Both the position numbers and the translations under genes were made by a program. 64,000 nt of DNA from the NCBI RefSeq assembly GCF_006715055.1, contig NZ_VFMN01000001.1, positions 4,030,001 through 4,094,000 on the forward strand, read 5' to 3'. The notes below the pieces were generated by a model that did not search any database, was not told the origin of the DNA, and was given only the letters and a program-made list of their open reading frames with translations. Positions 1-8,629 of this stretch are shown here, piece by piece (positions within the stretch are counted from its first letter, which is position 1; each line of letters begins with the position of its first letter). The stretch is from Lapillicoccus jejuensis. Its GTDB lineage: Bacteria > Actinomycetota > Actinomycetes > Actinomycetales > Dermatophilaceae.

Positions 1-147
1 CCAGGCGACGAAGACGACCGCCACCGGCAGGATCGACAGCGCGAGGCGCCGCGGACGGGTGAAGAGCCTCAGCCGGTACGCCCGGACGAGGGGCAGGACG
101 CAGACGAGGACCGCGACGAGCATCGCCGCGTAGGCGAGATGGCGCAC
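1..147 (-). CDS. lycopene cyclase domain protein, N-terminal part (runs off the window)
   Basis: Only the first 49 residues are in the window; the gene continues beyond base 1. A GTG start lies 7 nt after the stop of the Rv2175c-like gene, so the two may be co-transcribed. The peptide begins with a hydrophobic helix (about residues 4-20), a basic loop containing RLRLFTRPRRL, then a second helix containing LPVAVVFVAW. This basic-loop/helix pattern is typical of the CrtYc/CrtYd lycopene cyclase domain of actinobacterial carotenoid pathways, an integral membrane protein that cyclises the ends of lycopene-type carotenoids. The call rests on resemblance over a short stretch. Another small membrane protein is possible. 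Confidence 0.6.
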   Translation of the reverse strand, partial: MRHLAYAAMLVAVLVCVLPLVRAYRLRLFTRPRRLALSILPVAVVFVAW

Positions 148-154
148 GGGCCGG

Positions 155-595
155 TCAGAACGCGAGGATCTGGGCCCGGCGACGGACCTCCGTCTTGAAC
201 CCCGCCTCCAGCGCGTCCATCGGCGCACCGTCCACCGACAGCGCGTCGTCGGGCGTGAACAGCCAGCGGATGACCTCGAGGTCGTTCATCCCGCCGTCCG
301 CGAGCAGGGTGAAGGTGCCGCGCAGCTCGGGTCGCGGTCCCTCGTCGCCGACGAACCGGGCGGGGATCGAGGCGACGCCGCGCTCGCCGAAGCGCAGCGT
401 CAGCAGCTCGCGGTCGGCCACCCACTGGCGCACCCGCGAGAGCGGCACGCCGCAGCGCTCGGCGACGTCGGGGACGGTCGTCCACGCGCCCACGAGGTCG
501 ACGACCTCTTGCACCTCGGACGGGTCGGGCGGCGGCGGGGCGGCGGACGGGCGGGACGGAGGGACCACGCACGACAGCGTAGGCCGTGGCCCCAT
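155..595 (-). CDS. Rv2175c-family DNA-binding protein
   Basis: 146 residues from an ATG, the same length as M. tuberculosis Rv2175c. A Pro-rich N-terminal tail leads into a helix-turn-helix around residues 41-64 (VPDVAERCGVPLSRVRQWVA), then a conserved C-terminal part with WLFTPDDAL and FKTEVRRRAQ. In M. tuberculosis Rv2175c binds DNA, is a substrate of the neighbouring kinase PknL, and is phosphorylated in its N-terminal tail. Here the pknL homologue is also close by (1809), and Thr6 sits in an equivalent tail, so phospho-control is a reasonable inference. It is divergent from the LysM gene. A longer reading back to 1231 is antisense to the LysM gene and was not used. Confidence 0.85.
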   Translation of the reverse strand: MGPRPTLSCVVPPSRPSAAPPPPDPSEVQEVVDLVGAWTTVPDVAERCGVPLSRVRQWVADRELLTLRFGERGVASIPARFVGDEGPRPELRGTFTLLADGGMNDLEVIRWLFTPDDALSVDGAPMDALEAGFKTEVRRRAQILAF

Positions 596-722
596 CCCGT
601 CCCGCGCTCGCCTCGCCACCTCCGCGCGGTTCTCGGTATGGTCGACGGCGGCCCATCCGTCACACCAGCCCCGCCCGCCCCATCCGTCACCCCTCGATCG
701 CCCCCGACCCGAAGGACCCCGC

Positions 723-1685
723 GTGGCCCCCGCCCTCCCCGCCCAGCCGCCCTCCGCCGTCGCGGCCGTCACCAGCGTCGCGAGCGCCGTCCCGTCCGCC
801 GTCCCCACCGGCTGGCAGCAGTACACCGTCCGCTCGGGCGACACGCTCTGGGACATCGCCCGCCGCGCGCACACGACGACCAGCGCGGTCGTCACGGCCA
901 ACCGGCTGCCGGCCGGCGGTCGCCTGCTCCAGCCCGGCCAGGTCGTCCTCGTCCCCACCGCCGCCGGCCCGGTCGTGGCCCGCCCCGCCGCGCCCGCGGC
1001 GTCACCGAGCCCCGCGCCGGCGACCACGCCCGCCACCACGACGACGTACGTCGTCCGCCCGGGCGACACGCTCTCGACGATCGCGACCCACCTCGGTGTC
1101 AGCCAGGCGTCGCTGGCCAAGGCGAACGGCCTGCGGGCGCCGTACCTGCTCGTCACCGGGCGCACCCTCACCGTCGTGCGCGCGGTGTCCGCCGCGCCGG
1201 TCCCCGGGCCGACGAGCCTGGCCGGGCGCACCTACCCCGCCGACACCGTCGCGGCCGCCGACCGCTCGCGCGGCCTGCTGGCCGCCGCCCCGGCCCCCAG
1301 CCGCACGCAGGTGCGGGCGATCATCGAGGCCACGGCCCGCCAGTACGGCGTCGACCCGCGCCTGGCCCTCGCCGTCGGCTACCTCGAGTCGGGGTGGAAC
1401 CAGCGGATGGTCTCCCCCGCCAACGCCGTCGGCGCGATGCAGGTCATCCCCGACGCCGGCCAGTGGGCCTCGCAGCTCGCGGGGCGCCCCCTGAACCTGC
1501 TCGACGCGCACGACAACGCGGTCGCCGGGGTCGTCATCCTGCGCGCGCTCACGCGCTCGGCCGACTCGCTCGACCAGGCCGTGGCCGGGTACTACCAGGG
1601 GCTGGCCTCGGTGCGCGCCCACGGGATGTACGACGACACGAAGGCCTACGTCGCGCACGTCACGGCCCTCATGCCCCGCGTCTGA
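723..1685 (+). CDS. LysM-domain lytic transglycosylase (SLT family)
   Basis: 320 residues. The GTG at 723 was chosen because an AAGGA ribosome site lies about 8 nt upstream and upstream codons look non-coding. Two LysM peptidoglycan-binding domains occupy residues 34-78 (YTVRSGDTLWDIA) and 109-152 (YVVRPGDTLSTIA). A C-terminal SLT-type transglycosylase domain covers about 197-310, with the probable catalytic acid Glu222 in GYLESGWNQ and the following NAVGAMQVIP. The enzyme should cleave glycan strands of peptidoglycan outside the membrane. No clear signal peptide is visible: the N-terminus is Ala/Pro/Val-rich with no basic residues, so the true start or the export route is uncertain. It lies between the Rv2175c-like gene and pknL, which suggests a cell-wall context. 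Confidence 0.85.
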   Translation: MAPALPAQPPSAVAAVTSVASAVPSAVPTGWQQYTVRSGDTLWDIARRAHTTTSAVVTANRLPAGGRLLQPGQVVLVPTAAGPVVARPAAPAASPSPAPATTPATTTTYVVRPGDTLSTIATHLGVSQASLAKANGLRAPYLLVTGRTLTVVRAVSAAPVPGPTSLAGRTYPADTVAAADRSRGLLAAAPAPSRTQVRAIIEATARQYGVDPRLALAVGYLESGWNQRMVSPANAVGAMQVIPDAGQWASQLAGRPLNLLDAHDNAVAGVVILRALTRSADSLDQAVAGYYQGLASVRAHGMYDDTKAYVAHVTALMPRV

Positions 1686-1795
1686 CCGATCCCGTCCCCT
1701 CCCGGCGTGACCGACGGGGGCGGGCGATCCCTGTGACGCGTGTGACGCGTGGGATCGCTGGGGCCAGCCTGCACGGGATCCCCGGCCGGCCCGCC

Positions 1796-1801
1796 TAGAC
1801 T
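1796..1801 (+). promoter_or_regulatory. -10 element TAGACT for pknL, leaderless spacing
   Basis: TAGACT ends 7 nt before the ATG at 1809, which places the expected transcription start on or next to the initiation codon. No ribosome site precedes the ATG. A direct repeat of TGTGACGCG lies further upstream near 1732-1749. Confidence 0.5.
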
Positions 1802-1808
1802 CGCCCCC

Positions 1809-3770
1809 ATGTCGACGGGCACCTGGCCGGGCGTGCAGCCGGTCGTCGGGCGTCTGCTCGACGGCCGCTACCGCGTGCTCGAGCACCTCGCCGACGGCGG
1901 GATGGCCTCGGTCTGGCTCGCCGTCGACGAGCGCCTCGACCGCGAGGTCGCGGTCAAGCTGCCCCGTCGCGACCTCGTCTCCGACCCGACGTTCGCCAGC
2001 CGCTTCCGCCGCGAGGCCCGCTCCGCGGCGCGGCTCGGGCACCCGCACGTCGTGTCGGTCCACGACCAGGGCGAGGACGACGGCGACCTCTTCCTCGTCA
2101 TGGAGTACGTCCCCGGCCGCACCCTGCGCGAGCTCGTCACCGCCGAGGGCCCGCTGCCGGCCCGCCGCGCGCTCGACCTGCTCGACGGGCTCCTGCAGGC
2201 CCTCGACGCGGCCCACGCCACCGGTCTGATCCACCGTGACGTCAAGCCCGAGAACGTCCTCATCCGCCCCGACGGGCTGGTCAAGGTCGCCGACTTCGGG
2301 CTGGCCCGCGCCGTCACGGCGGCCACGACGACGAACGCGTCGGGCACCCTCATGGGCACCGTCGCCTACCTGTCCCCCGAGCAGGTCGAGCGCGGCATCG
2401 CCGACGCCCGCTCCGACGTCTACGCCGCCGGCCTCGTCCTGTTCGAGCTGCTGACCGGGCGCAAGGCCTTCGAGGGCGACTCCCCCATCTCGATCGCCTA
2501 CCAGCACGTGCACGGCTCGGTCCCCGCCCCGTCGAGCCTGGTCCCCTCGGTCCCCGCGGAGCTCGACGCGCTCGTCGCGCTCGGCACCGCCCGCGACCCC
2601 GACCAGCGCCCGACGGGCGCCGGTGACTACCTCGTCGAGCTGCGCCGGGTCCGTCGCGACCTCGGGACCGCCGAGCTCGACGTCCGCCCCGTCCGGCGCG
2701 CGCTCGCCGCCCCGACGACCGCGGTCCCGACCGCCCGCCCGACCACCGACCAGGGCGGCGCGACCGGGCCGGTCGGCCACCCGACGACCCGCCTGCCGCG
2801 CACCGGGCACGACGGCGACACCGACGCCATGACGCCGTACGGCGACCCGGCGCACCCCGGCGAGCACCCCGGCGGGCGCCCCGCCCGCCGTCGCTGGCCC
2901 GCGGTCGCCGCCCTGCTCGCCCTGCTCGTCGCCGCCGGCGGCGGCGCCGGGTGGTGGTTCACCCTCGGCCCCGGCGGGATGACCCAGGTCCCGCGGGTCG
3001 CGACGCTCGACCAGGGCGCGGCCACGGCGGCGCTGGCCTCCGCCGACCTCGGCGTGACGACGGAGGAGACGTTCAGCGAGACGGTCGCCGCGGGCACCGT
3101 CGTCGCGAGCGTCCCCGCGGTCGGTGCCGAGGTGCACAAGCACAGCAGCGTGCGGCTCGTCGTCTCCCGCGGCACCGAGCGGTACGGCGCCCCGGGACTG
3201 GTCGGCACCGCGGCCTCCGCGGCGCAGGGCACCCTCGAAGCCGGCCACCTGCGGCTCGGCGCGGTGACGCAGACCTGGAGCGAGACCGTCGCCGCCGGCA
3301 CGATCGTCTCGCAGGACCCCCCGCCCGGCGGCCAGCTCAAGCCGGGCACGCCCGTCGCGGTCGTCGTCAGCCAGGGCCGCCAGCCGATCCAGGTCGCCGA
3401 CTGGACCGGCAAGCCCGCCGACGACGCCACCTCCGCGCTCACGCAGGCCGGCATCAAGGTCGTCACCGGCACCGCGGTCAACTCCGACACCGTCGCGCAG
3501 GGCTCGGTCGTCAGCCAGACCCCCGGTGCCTCGACGCTGCACAAGGGCGACACGGTGACGATCGTCGTGTCCAAGGGCCCCGTCATGGTCGCGGTCCCCC
3601 AGGTCGTCGGCAAGCAGCGCGACGAGGCGACGCAGCTGCTCAAGGCGGCCGGCTTCCAGGTCGCCTACCAGGAGATCCTCGGCGGCTTCTTCGGCACCGT
3701 GCGCGGCTCCGACCCCGGCGCGGGGACGATGGTGCGCAAGGGGTCCACGGTGACCCTCACCATCGTCTGA
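1809..3770 (+). CDS. pknL: serine/threonine protein kinase with four PASTA domains (PknL-like)
   Basis: 653 residues. The cytoplasmic Hanks-type kinase domain spans about 20-285: glycine-rich loop LADGGMASVW, ATP-binding Lys50 (VAVKL), catalytic HRDVKPEN (Asp144), DFG at 162-164, and the activation segment ending in GTVAYLSPEQ. A Pro/Thr-rich linker follows, then one membrane helix (363-385) and four extracellular PASTA repeats (about 392-454, 459-523, 525-590, 594-653). PASTA domains bind muropeptides or lipid II, so the protein should couple cell-wall state to phosphorylation. Proximity to the Rv2175c-like gene supports PknL rather than PknB; M. tuberculosis PknL itself carries few or no PASTA domains, so this form is larger. 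The ATG at 1809 fits the -10 element just upstream. Confidence 0.9.
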   Translation: MSTGTWPGVQPVVGRLLDGRYRVLEHLADGGMASVWLAVDERLDREVAVKLPRRDLVSDPTFASRFRREARSAARLGHPHVVSVHDQGEDDGDLFLVMEYVPGRTLRELVTAEGPLPARRALDLLDGLLQALDAAHATGLIHRDVKPENVLIRPDGLVKVADFGLARAVTAATTTNASGTLMGTVAYLSPEQVERGIADARSDVYAAGLVLFELLTGRKAFEGDSPISIAYQHVHGSVPAPSSLVPSVPAELDALVALGTARDPDQRPTGAGDYLVELRRVRRDLGTAELDVRPVRRALAAPTTAVPTARPTTDQGGATGPVGHPTTRLPRTGHDGDTDAMTPYGDPAHPGEHPGGRPARRRWPAVAALLALLVAAGGGAGWWFTLGPGGMTQVPRVATLDQGAATAALASADLGVTTEETFSETVAAGTVVASVPAVGAEVHKHSSVRLVVSRGTERYGAPGLVGTAASAAQGTLEAGHLRLGAVTQTWSETVAAGTIVSQDPPPGGQLKPGTPVAVVVSQGRQPIQVADWTGKPADDATSALTQAGIKVVTGTAVNSDTVAQGSVVSQTPGASTLHKGDTVTIVVSKGPVMVAVPQVVGKQRDEATQLLKAAGFQVAYQEILGGFFGTVRGSDPGAGTMVRKGSTVTLTIV

Positions 3771-3797
3771 CCCGGCCCGTCTGACAGGCTCGGGAGC

Positions 3798-4733
3798 GTG
3801 ACCGCCGCCGCCCCGACCGACACCGGGCGTCGTACCCGCCTGCTTGCCACCGTCCTGCTCGTCGCCCTCACGGCCGTGTGGGGCTCGACGTTCTTCCTCA
3901 TCCGCGACCTCGTCAGGACCGTGCCGCCGCTGGACTTCCTCGCGCTGCGGTTCACCATCGCCGCGGTCCTCATGGTCGTCGTCTTCTGGCGGCCGCTGCG
4001 CGCGCTCGGACGGCGCGAGTGGGCGGCCGGAGCGGCGCTCGGGCTCCTGTACGGCGTCGCGCAGGTCCTGCAGACCATCGGCCTGGCCCACACCGACGCC
4101 TCGGTCTCGGGCTTCATCACCGGCCTGTACGTCGTCCTCACCCCCGTCCTGTCGGCGCTGCTGCTGCGCGAGCGGGTCGGGGCGCCGACCTGGGTGGCCG
4201 TGCTCCTGTCGACGGGCGGCCTGGCGGTGCTGTCGCTGCGCGGCGTGTCGGTGGGCACCGGGGAGGCCCTCACGCTGGCGTGCGCGGTCGTCTACGCGCT
4301 GCACATCATCGGTCTCGGCCGCTGGTCGACCCCGCGGCACGCCACCGGGATGTCGGCGGTGCAGATGATCGTCATCGCCGCGGTGAGCCTCGTCGGCGCC
4401 GTCCCCGGCGGGATCACCTGGCCGCAGGGGGGCGGGCAGTGGGCGTCGGTGCTCTACATGGCGACGGCGGCCGGGGTGCTCGCGCTGTGGGCGCAGACCT
4501 GGGCGCAGGCCCGGCTGACCGCGACCCGCGCGGCCATCGTCATGACCCTCGAGCCGGTCTTCGCCGCGCTCTTCGCGGTGCTCTTCGGCGGTGAGGACCT
4601 CACCGCACGGCTGCTGCTCGGCGGCGTCCTCGTCGTCGCCGCGATGTACGTCGTCGAGCTCGGCGGCCGGTGGACGCCGCGGCGCGGGCGCGAGCCGGTC
4701 GCCGTCGAGGCGCTGCACCACGAGGCGGGCTGA
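3798..4733 (+). CDS. EamA/DMT-family transporter
   Basis: 311 residues with about ten hydrophobic helices arranged as two EamA repeats. The first begins at LLATVLLVALTAVWGSTFF and the second near GEALTLACAVVYALHIIGLG. The N-terminal WGSTFFLIRDLV and the later NxxD-free loops are typical of drug/metabolite transporters that export amino acids or small metabolites; the substrate cannot be read from the sequence. The GTG start is 27 nt after pknL, so it may share that transcript, though a near-match -10 (CAGGCT) sits 7 nt before the GTG. The C-terminal tail is short and basic. Confidence 0.85.
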   Translation: MTAAAPTDTGRRTRLLATVLLVALTAVWGSTFFLIRDLVRTVPPLDFLALRFTIAAVLMVVVFWRPLRALGRREWAAGAALGLLYGVAQVLQTIGLAHTDASVSGFITGLYVVLTPVLSALLLRERVGAPTWVAVLLSTGGLAVLSLRGVSVGTGEALTLACAVVYALHIIGLGRWSTPRHATGMSAVQMIVIAAVSLVGAVPGGITWPQGGGQWASVLYMATAAGVLALWAQTWAQARLTATRAAIVMTLEPVFAALFAVLFGGEDLTARLLLGGVLVVAAMYVVELGGRWTPRRGREPVAVEALHHEAG

Positions 4734-4777
4734 CCGGTCAGGGTCCTCGGTCCCCTCCCCGGCGGCGCAGGACGCCG

Positions 4778-4783
4778 TACGGT
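4778..4783 (+). promoter_or_regulatory. -10 element TACGGT, leaderless spacing
   Basis: TACGGT lies 6 nt before the GTG at 4790. There is no ribosome site between the element and the start codon. Confidence 0.5.
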
Positions 4784-4789
4784 GCCTGC

Positions 4790-5251
4790 GTGAGCCTTAC
4801 CGGGACCCCGCTCGTCACCGATCCCGACCCGGTCGACGTCACCGCCGTCGAGCACGTCGTCGGCGTGTTCTTCGCCGCCTTCACCTCCGGGCCCGACCTC
4901 GACGACCGGCTCGACGACCTGCGCTCGGTGCTGCACCCGCGGGCCGTCGTCGTGCGCACCTGCGGGCAGCCGGTGGAGGTGTACGACGTCGAGTCGTTCC
5001 TCGCGCCGCGCCGGACCCTGCTCGCCTCGGGCCGGCTGCGCGACTTCCGCGAGTGGCCGACCGGCGGCCGGGTCGACGTCGTCGGCGACCTGGCTCAGTG
5101 GTTCGGCACCTACGAGAAGGCGTGGGTCGAGGGCGGTGTGGAGTACGCCGGCCGCGGCGCCAAGTCCGTGCAGCTCGCCCGGCTGCCCGAGGGCTGGCGG
5201 ATCACCGCGGCCATCTGGGACGACGAGCGCGAGGGCGTGGCGCTGCCCTGA
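4790..5251 (+). CDS. SnoaL/DUF4440-like (NTF2-fold) protein
   Basis: 153 residues, soluble. The pattern is that of the small cone-shaped NTF2/SnoaL fold: an N-terminal helix (VEHVVGVFFAAFTSGPDLDDRL), a loop with LRSVLHPRAVVV, a strand pair with DVVGDLAQWFGTYEKAWVEGG, and the closing KSVQLARLPEGWRITAAIWDDE. Such proteins are small-molecule enzymes, binding modules or stress proteins. No catalytic residue can be assigned here. The GTG at 4790 matches the -10 element upstream. The gene ends 3 nt from the convergent stop of the secreted protein gene. Confidence 0.6.
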   Translation: MSLTGTPLVTDPDPVDVTAVEHVVGVFFAAFTSGPDLDDRLDDLRSVLHPRAVVVRTCGQPVEVYDVESFLAPRRTLLASGRLRDFREWPTGGRVDVVGDLAQWFGTYEKAWVEGGVEYAGRGAKSVQLARLPEGWRITAAIWDDEREGVALP

Positions 5252-5254
5252 GCG

Positions 5255-8200
5255 TCAGGGCGCGTAGTACCCCTGCAGGTCGAGGACGATGTCGAGCGTG
5301 CCGGCGGAGCCGTTGGTCACCGTGAGCCGGCCCTGCCCGTCGACCTTGACGATCGTCGCCCCGGCCGTGGCCCGCCCCGCGACGAAGTTGACCGACGACG
5401 TCCCCGGACGGGGCAGGCCGGTCGGGTAGGCGACAAGGTAGCCCGAGGTGGACGGCGCGACCGCCGTGAGGTTGACCGCGACCGCGGTCGTGCCGAGCGG
5501 CAGCCCCGGGACCGTGACGGTGACCGACTGCCCGGCGGCCAGCCGTCCGAGCGGGGCACCGAGCCCGGTCCGGCTGTCCAGCACGCGGGTGGGGGTCACC
5601 GCCGTGAGCCGTGCTCCGTCCGGGCCGTAGTAGCCGAGCAGGTCGGCGACGGCGTCGACCGTGCCGGGGCCGCCGTGCCAGAGCTGGAGCCGCGAGAGCG
5701 TCGAGGAGGGGAGGTCGACGACGGCGAGGTTCGCGACGTTCCGCCCGGCCGGGAAGTTGACGTTGGAGGTCGTCGGCCGGGTGGCCGTGTCGTCCGTGGT
5801 GAGCGACAGGTAGCCGGGCGCGGTCGCGCGGGTCGCCACCACGCCGAGGGCGAGGGAACGGACCGGTCGCTCCGGTCCGCTCAGCTCCGACGGCAGCAGC
5901 GTCCACAGGGAGGAGCTGACACCGGCGTCCACGCCGATGGGCCCCCGGACGCCACCGGTCCCCGTGCGGCTGTCGACGAGCCGCACCGGGTCCGTCGGGG
6001 TGAAGCAATCTCCCGCCGACGGCGTGAACCACCCCTGGAGGTCCGCGACGACGTCGACGCTGCCCGCGGCGTCGTACACCGCGACCCGGCCGCCGGGGGC
6101 GACCCGCACCGTGACGAGGTTGGCCAGCGGGAGCGCGTCGGTGACGTTGAGGTTGGAGACGGTGGGGCGGACGGCGTCGGCCGGGTGCACGGTGAGGTAC
6201 GTCGGTGAGGTGGCGCCGACGGCGGTGAGGTTGAGGGTGACGGCCGTCGCGTCGGCCGGGAGCCCCGGGACGGTGAGGACCAGGCTGCGCCCACCCGTGA
6301 GCCGGCCCCGGGGGGCGCCGACGCCGGTGCGGGTGTCGAGGACCCGCCGGGTCGGGGTGCTGACGAACTGCCCGGTGGACGCCGTCCAGCCGCGGACCGC
6401 GGTGCTGGTCGTGCCGTCGGGGGCGGTGGCGGTGACCACGAGGGTGTGTCGACCGGACACGCCGGCGGGGGCGGTCCACGAGGAGCCGCACGGCAGTGGC
6501 GCACCCGCGTCCGAGGCGCAGGTCGCCGTCGTCCCCGCGGGGAGGTTCGTCAGGTCCACCCCGTAGGTGGGCCGGTCGCTCGGCCCGGAGGCGGAGAGGA
6601 CCGGGCCAGGGCCGGTCACGACCGTGTGGTCGGCGGAGCGCGGACCAGGGGTGCTGAGTGCGTAGCCCGACGAGGTGCCGTCCGCGGCCACGGTGACCTC
6701 GTGGGCGCCGTACAGGTCGGGGGCGAGCACGAGGTGGCGCGCGTCGCGGAAGACCACGTCGGGCGACGTCGTCGGCAGGTCGTGCGGCGCGCCGAAGTGC
6801 AGCGTGCGCGGGTCGAACGACCGCAGCTGCGTCGGGGCGCCGGTGTCGGGCGAGAAGGAGCCGACCGCCACGAGCCGGGCGTCGGGCGACAGGGTGAACC
6901 GGGCCGCGTTGATCCCGGTGTGCACGAGCGGCCCGCCGAGCAGGTCGACGAGGACCAGCTCGACGCCGTTGAGCTGTGCAACGAGCAGGGTGCGGCCGTC
7001 GGGCAGGAGGGCCGCGTCGCCGAAGCCGACGAACCCGATGTTGCGGCACCGCACCGGGCCGGTAGCCAGCGCCGAGGCCCAGCAGACGTCGCCGATCTGG
7101 CTGCCCTTCCAGACGACGGTCGCGCCGTCGGCGGAGACGGCCAGGGGCACGCCGACGGACCGGTAGAGCACCGGTGGGGCGACGGTGCCCGACGCGCGGG
7201 TGACCCGAGCGACGTCGACGCCGCCGGTGCCCGGTCGGGACACGAGGACCGTGGACCCGTCCGCGGCGGCGACCGCCGAGGTGATCCCGGGCAGCACCGC
7301 GATCGACCCGGTCGCGAGGTCCTGCGCGGCGATGCCTGGCGACGTACTGTCCCACCAGGCCCGCAGCAGGTAGCTGCGGCCGCCCCAGGAGACGGGCGAC
7401 GTCGTGGCTACCGGGCTGGTGAAGCCGGCCGCCGTGGTGAGGCTGGCCCGCACGAGGAGGGTGGGGCTGCCCGCCGGCCACGGGACCGTGACCGAGTCCG
7501 TGGCGCGGGGCGCGGCCACCGACGTGACGACCGACCAGGTGCGGCCCCCGTCTGTGCTCCGCGAGACGTCCACTCTCTGCGGGAGGGCGCCCCCGTCGTC
7601 GGCGGACAGCGTCCAGGTGAGGACGGCGCCGAGGACGGTCGAGGCCGCCGAGACGGTCGGGGCCCCCGGCGTGCCGACCCCGTTGGAGCGGAGGGGGGCG
7701 ACGACCGGGCTACCGCGGTCGCCCAGGTACAGCAGGGCGGCGGACAGCATGGTGTGCCGCGGCGTGAAGACGAGGTCGACGGTGCAGGTGGCGCCCGGGT
7801 CGAGAGGGGTCGTGGCCAAGCACGTCGTCGAGTCGGCGACGGCGTAGTCGACCGGCTGCCCGCCCATCGACCGCAGCGAGAGGGTGACGAGAGCCGGCGT
7901 CGGCCCGGCGTTGCGCACCGTGACCGCGGGAACGGTCCTCGACTGCCCGACGACGGTGCTCCCGGTGGGCAGGGTCGTGGCCACCAGACCCGACCAGGGC
8001 ACGTCGCTGGCGATGCGGACGAAGCCCGCGCGCTGCCCGCCGTCGGCCAGCTCGACGTCCCAGGCGGCGGCCAGACTGGTCATGGTGCCGCCGCCGTCCC
8101 GGGTCAGCGCGAGGATCGACAGGGTCCCGCCGACGACGGGCGGGGCGGCGGAACCCATCGTGAGGTTCACCCGGCCCACGGCCGGGACGTCACCCACGGT

Positions 8201-8470
8201 CCACGCGTCGACCCCCTGCAGCGCGACGCCGACGACCGAGCCGCTGAGCCACAGCGAGTGCGAGTCCGGCCCGGTGGCGGCGCTCGTCCCCGGCTTGTCC
8301 CAGAACGAGGCGGCGGGGTCGACGCCGGTGAACCAGCCGCCGTCGATCGTCCGCGACGCTCCGAGGACCACGACCGGCGGCGCCGCCGACGCGGCCGTGG
8401 CGGGCAGCGTCGTCGCCAGGAGCGCCAGGACGACGACCCACACCAGACCGGCCAGACGTCGCGCGGACAT
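5255..8470 (-). CDS. large secreted protein: ASH-like, Fn3-like, propeller and three C-terminal repeats
   Basis: 1071 residues from the ATG at 8470. A Sec signal peptide (hydrophobic WVVVLALLATTLP, cleavage near ATAASA/APPV, about residue 28) shows export. It is followed by an ASH-like module (about 190-290), an Fn3-like module (about 290-375), and a WD40/TolB-like stretch with recurring VSADGATVV and SPDARLVAVG motifs. A short Cys-containing Ig-like region precedes three C-terminal modules of about 110-130 residues (709-829, 830-961, 962-1071). Each module begins RVLDTRTG or RLVDSRTG and ends DLQGWF, DLLGYYG or DLQGYYAP. This repeat occurs in many actinobacterial surface proteins of unknown role. 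Adhesion or polymer binding is inference. An upstream start at 8587 would bury the signal peptide and was rejected. Confidence 0.75.
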   Translation of the reverse strand: MSARRLAGLVWVVVLALLATTLPATAASAAPPVVVLGASRTIDGGWFTGVDPAASFWDKPGTSAATGPDSHSLWLSGSVVGVALQGVDAWTVGDVPAVGRVNLTMGSAAPPVVGGTLSILALTRDGGGTMTSLAAAWDVELADGGQRAGFVRIASDVPWSGLVATTLPTGSTVVGQSRTVPAVTVRNAGPTPALVTLSLRSMGGQPVDYAVADSTTCLATTPLDPGATCTVDLVFTPRHTMLSAALLYLGDRGSPVVAPLRSNGVGTPGAPTVSAASTVLGAVLTWTLSADDGGALPQRVDVSRSTDGGRTWSVVTSVAAPRATDSVTVPWPAGSPTLLVRASLTTAAGFTSPVATTSPVSWGGRSYLLRAWWDSTSPGIAAQDLATGSIAVLPGITSAVAAADGSTVLVSRPGTGGVDVARVTRASGTVAPPVLYRSVGVPLAVSADGATVVWKGSQIGDVCWASALATGPVRCRNIGFVGFGDAALLPDGRTLLVAQLNGVELVLVDLLGGPLVHTGINAARFTLSPDARLVAVGSFSPDTGAPTQLRSFDPRTLHFGAPHDLPTTSPDVVFRDARHLVLAPDLYGAHEVTVAADGTSSGYALSTPGPRSADHTVVTGPGPVLSASGPSDRPTYGVDLTNLPAGTTATCASDAGAPLPCGSSWTAPAGVSGRHTLVVTATAPDGTTSTAVRGWTASTGQFVSTPTRRVLDTRTGVGAPRGRLTGGRSLVLTVPGLPADATAVTLNLTAVGATSPTYLTVHPADAVRPTVSNLNVTDALPLANLVTVRVAPGGRVAVYDAAGSVDVVADLQGWFTPSAGDCFTPTDPVRLVDSRTGTGGVRGPIGVDAGVSSSLWTLLPSELSGPERPVRSLALGVVATRATAPGYLSLTTDDTATRPTTSNVNFPAGRNVANLAVVDLPSSTLSRLQLWHGGPGTVDAVADLLGYYGPDGARLTAVTPTRVLDSRTGLGAPLGRLAAGQSVTVTVPGLPLGTTAVAVNLTAVAPSTSGYLVAYPTGLPRPGTSSVNFVAGRATAGATIVKVDGQGRLTVTNGSAGTLDIVLDLQGYYAP
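5258..6346 (-). repeat. three tandem RVLDTRTG protein modules inside the secreted protein gene
   Basis: Module 1 is encoded at 5984-6346, module 2 at 5588-5983 and module 3 at 5258-5587. They share the opening xDxRTG, a central NLTAV or equivalent strand, an SNLNV/SNVNF motif and the closing VxDLxGYY. Module 2 is the most divergent: it has lost the VPGLP segment and is longer. Confidence 0.65.
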
Positions 8471-8529
8471 CGTCCCCCTGCTCCCCCGCCGACCGAGCGG
8501 TGACACGACACGCACCGGCCTCCCCGGTG

Positions 8530-8550
8530 GGCCCGACGAGGTGTCGGGCC
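8530..8550 (-). terminator. possible hairpin after the threonine aldolase gene
   Basis: GGCCCGAC and GTCGGGCC form an 8-bp perfect inverted repeat with a 5-nt loop. It lies in the 159-nt gap between the aldolase stop (8630) and the secreted protein start (8470), 80 nt past the stop. No U-tract follows, so the terminator role is tentative. Confidence 0.35.
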
Positions 8551-8629
8551 GCACCACTGTGCACGACGACGGCACGGGTCGCGGCACGCTGCGGTGGATC
8601 CGCAGGAAGTCCGACCGAACGGCCGAGGG

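Noticed and set aside
1002-4721. A 1239-codon open frame on the minus strand opposite the LysM gene, pknL and the EamA transporter
   Set aside because: It is antisense to three genes with clear domain motifs and has Arg/Gly/Asp-rich shadow composition typical of GC-rich DNA. Similar long antisense frames at 8594-11692, 11263-14340 and 20051-21700 were rejected for the same reason.
8471-8587. Upstream start (8587) for the secreted protein gene
   Set aside because: It would add 39 Arg/Pro-rich residues before the signal peptide, destroying export. ATG 8470 gives a normal Sec signal.
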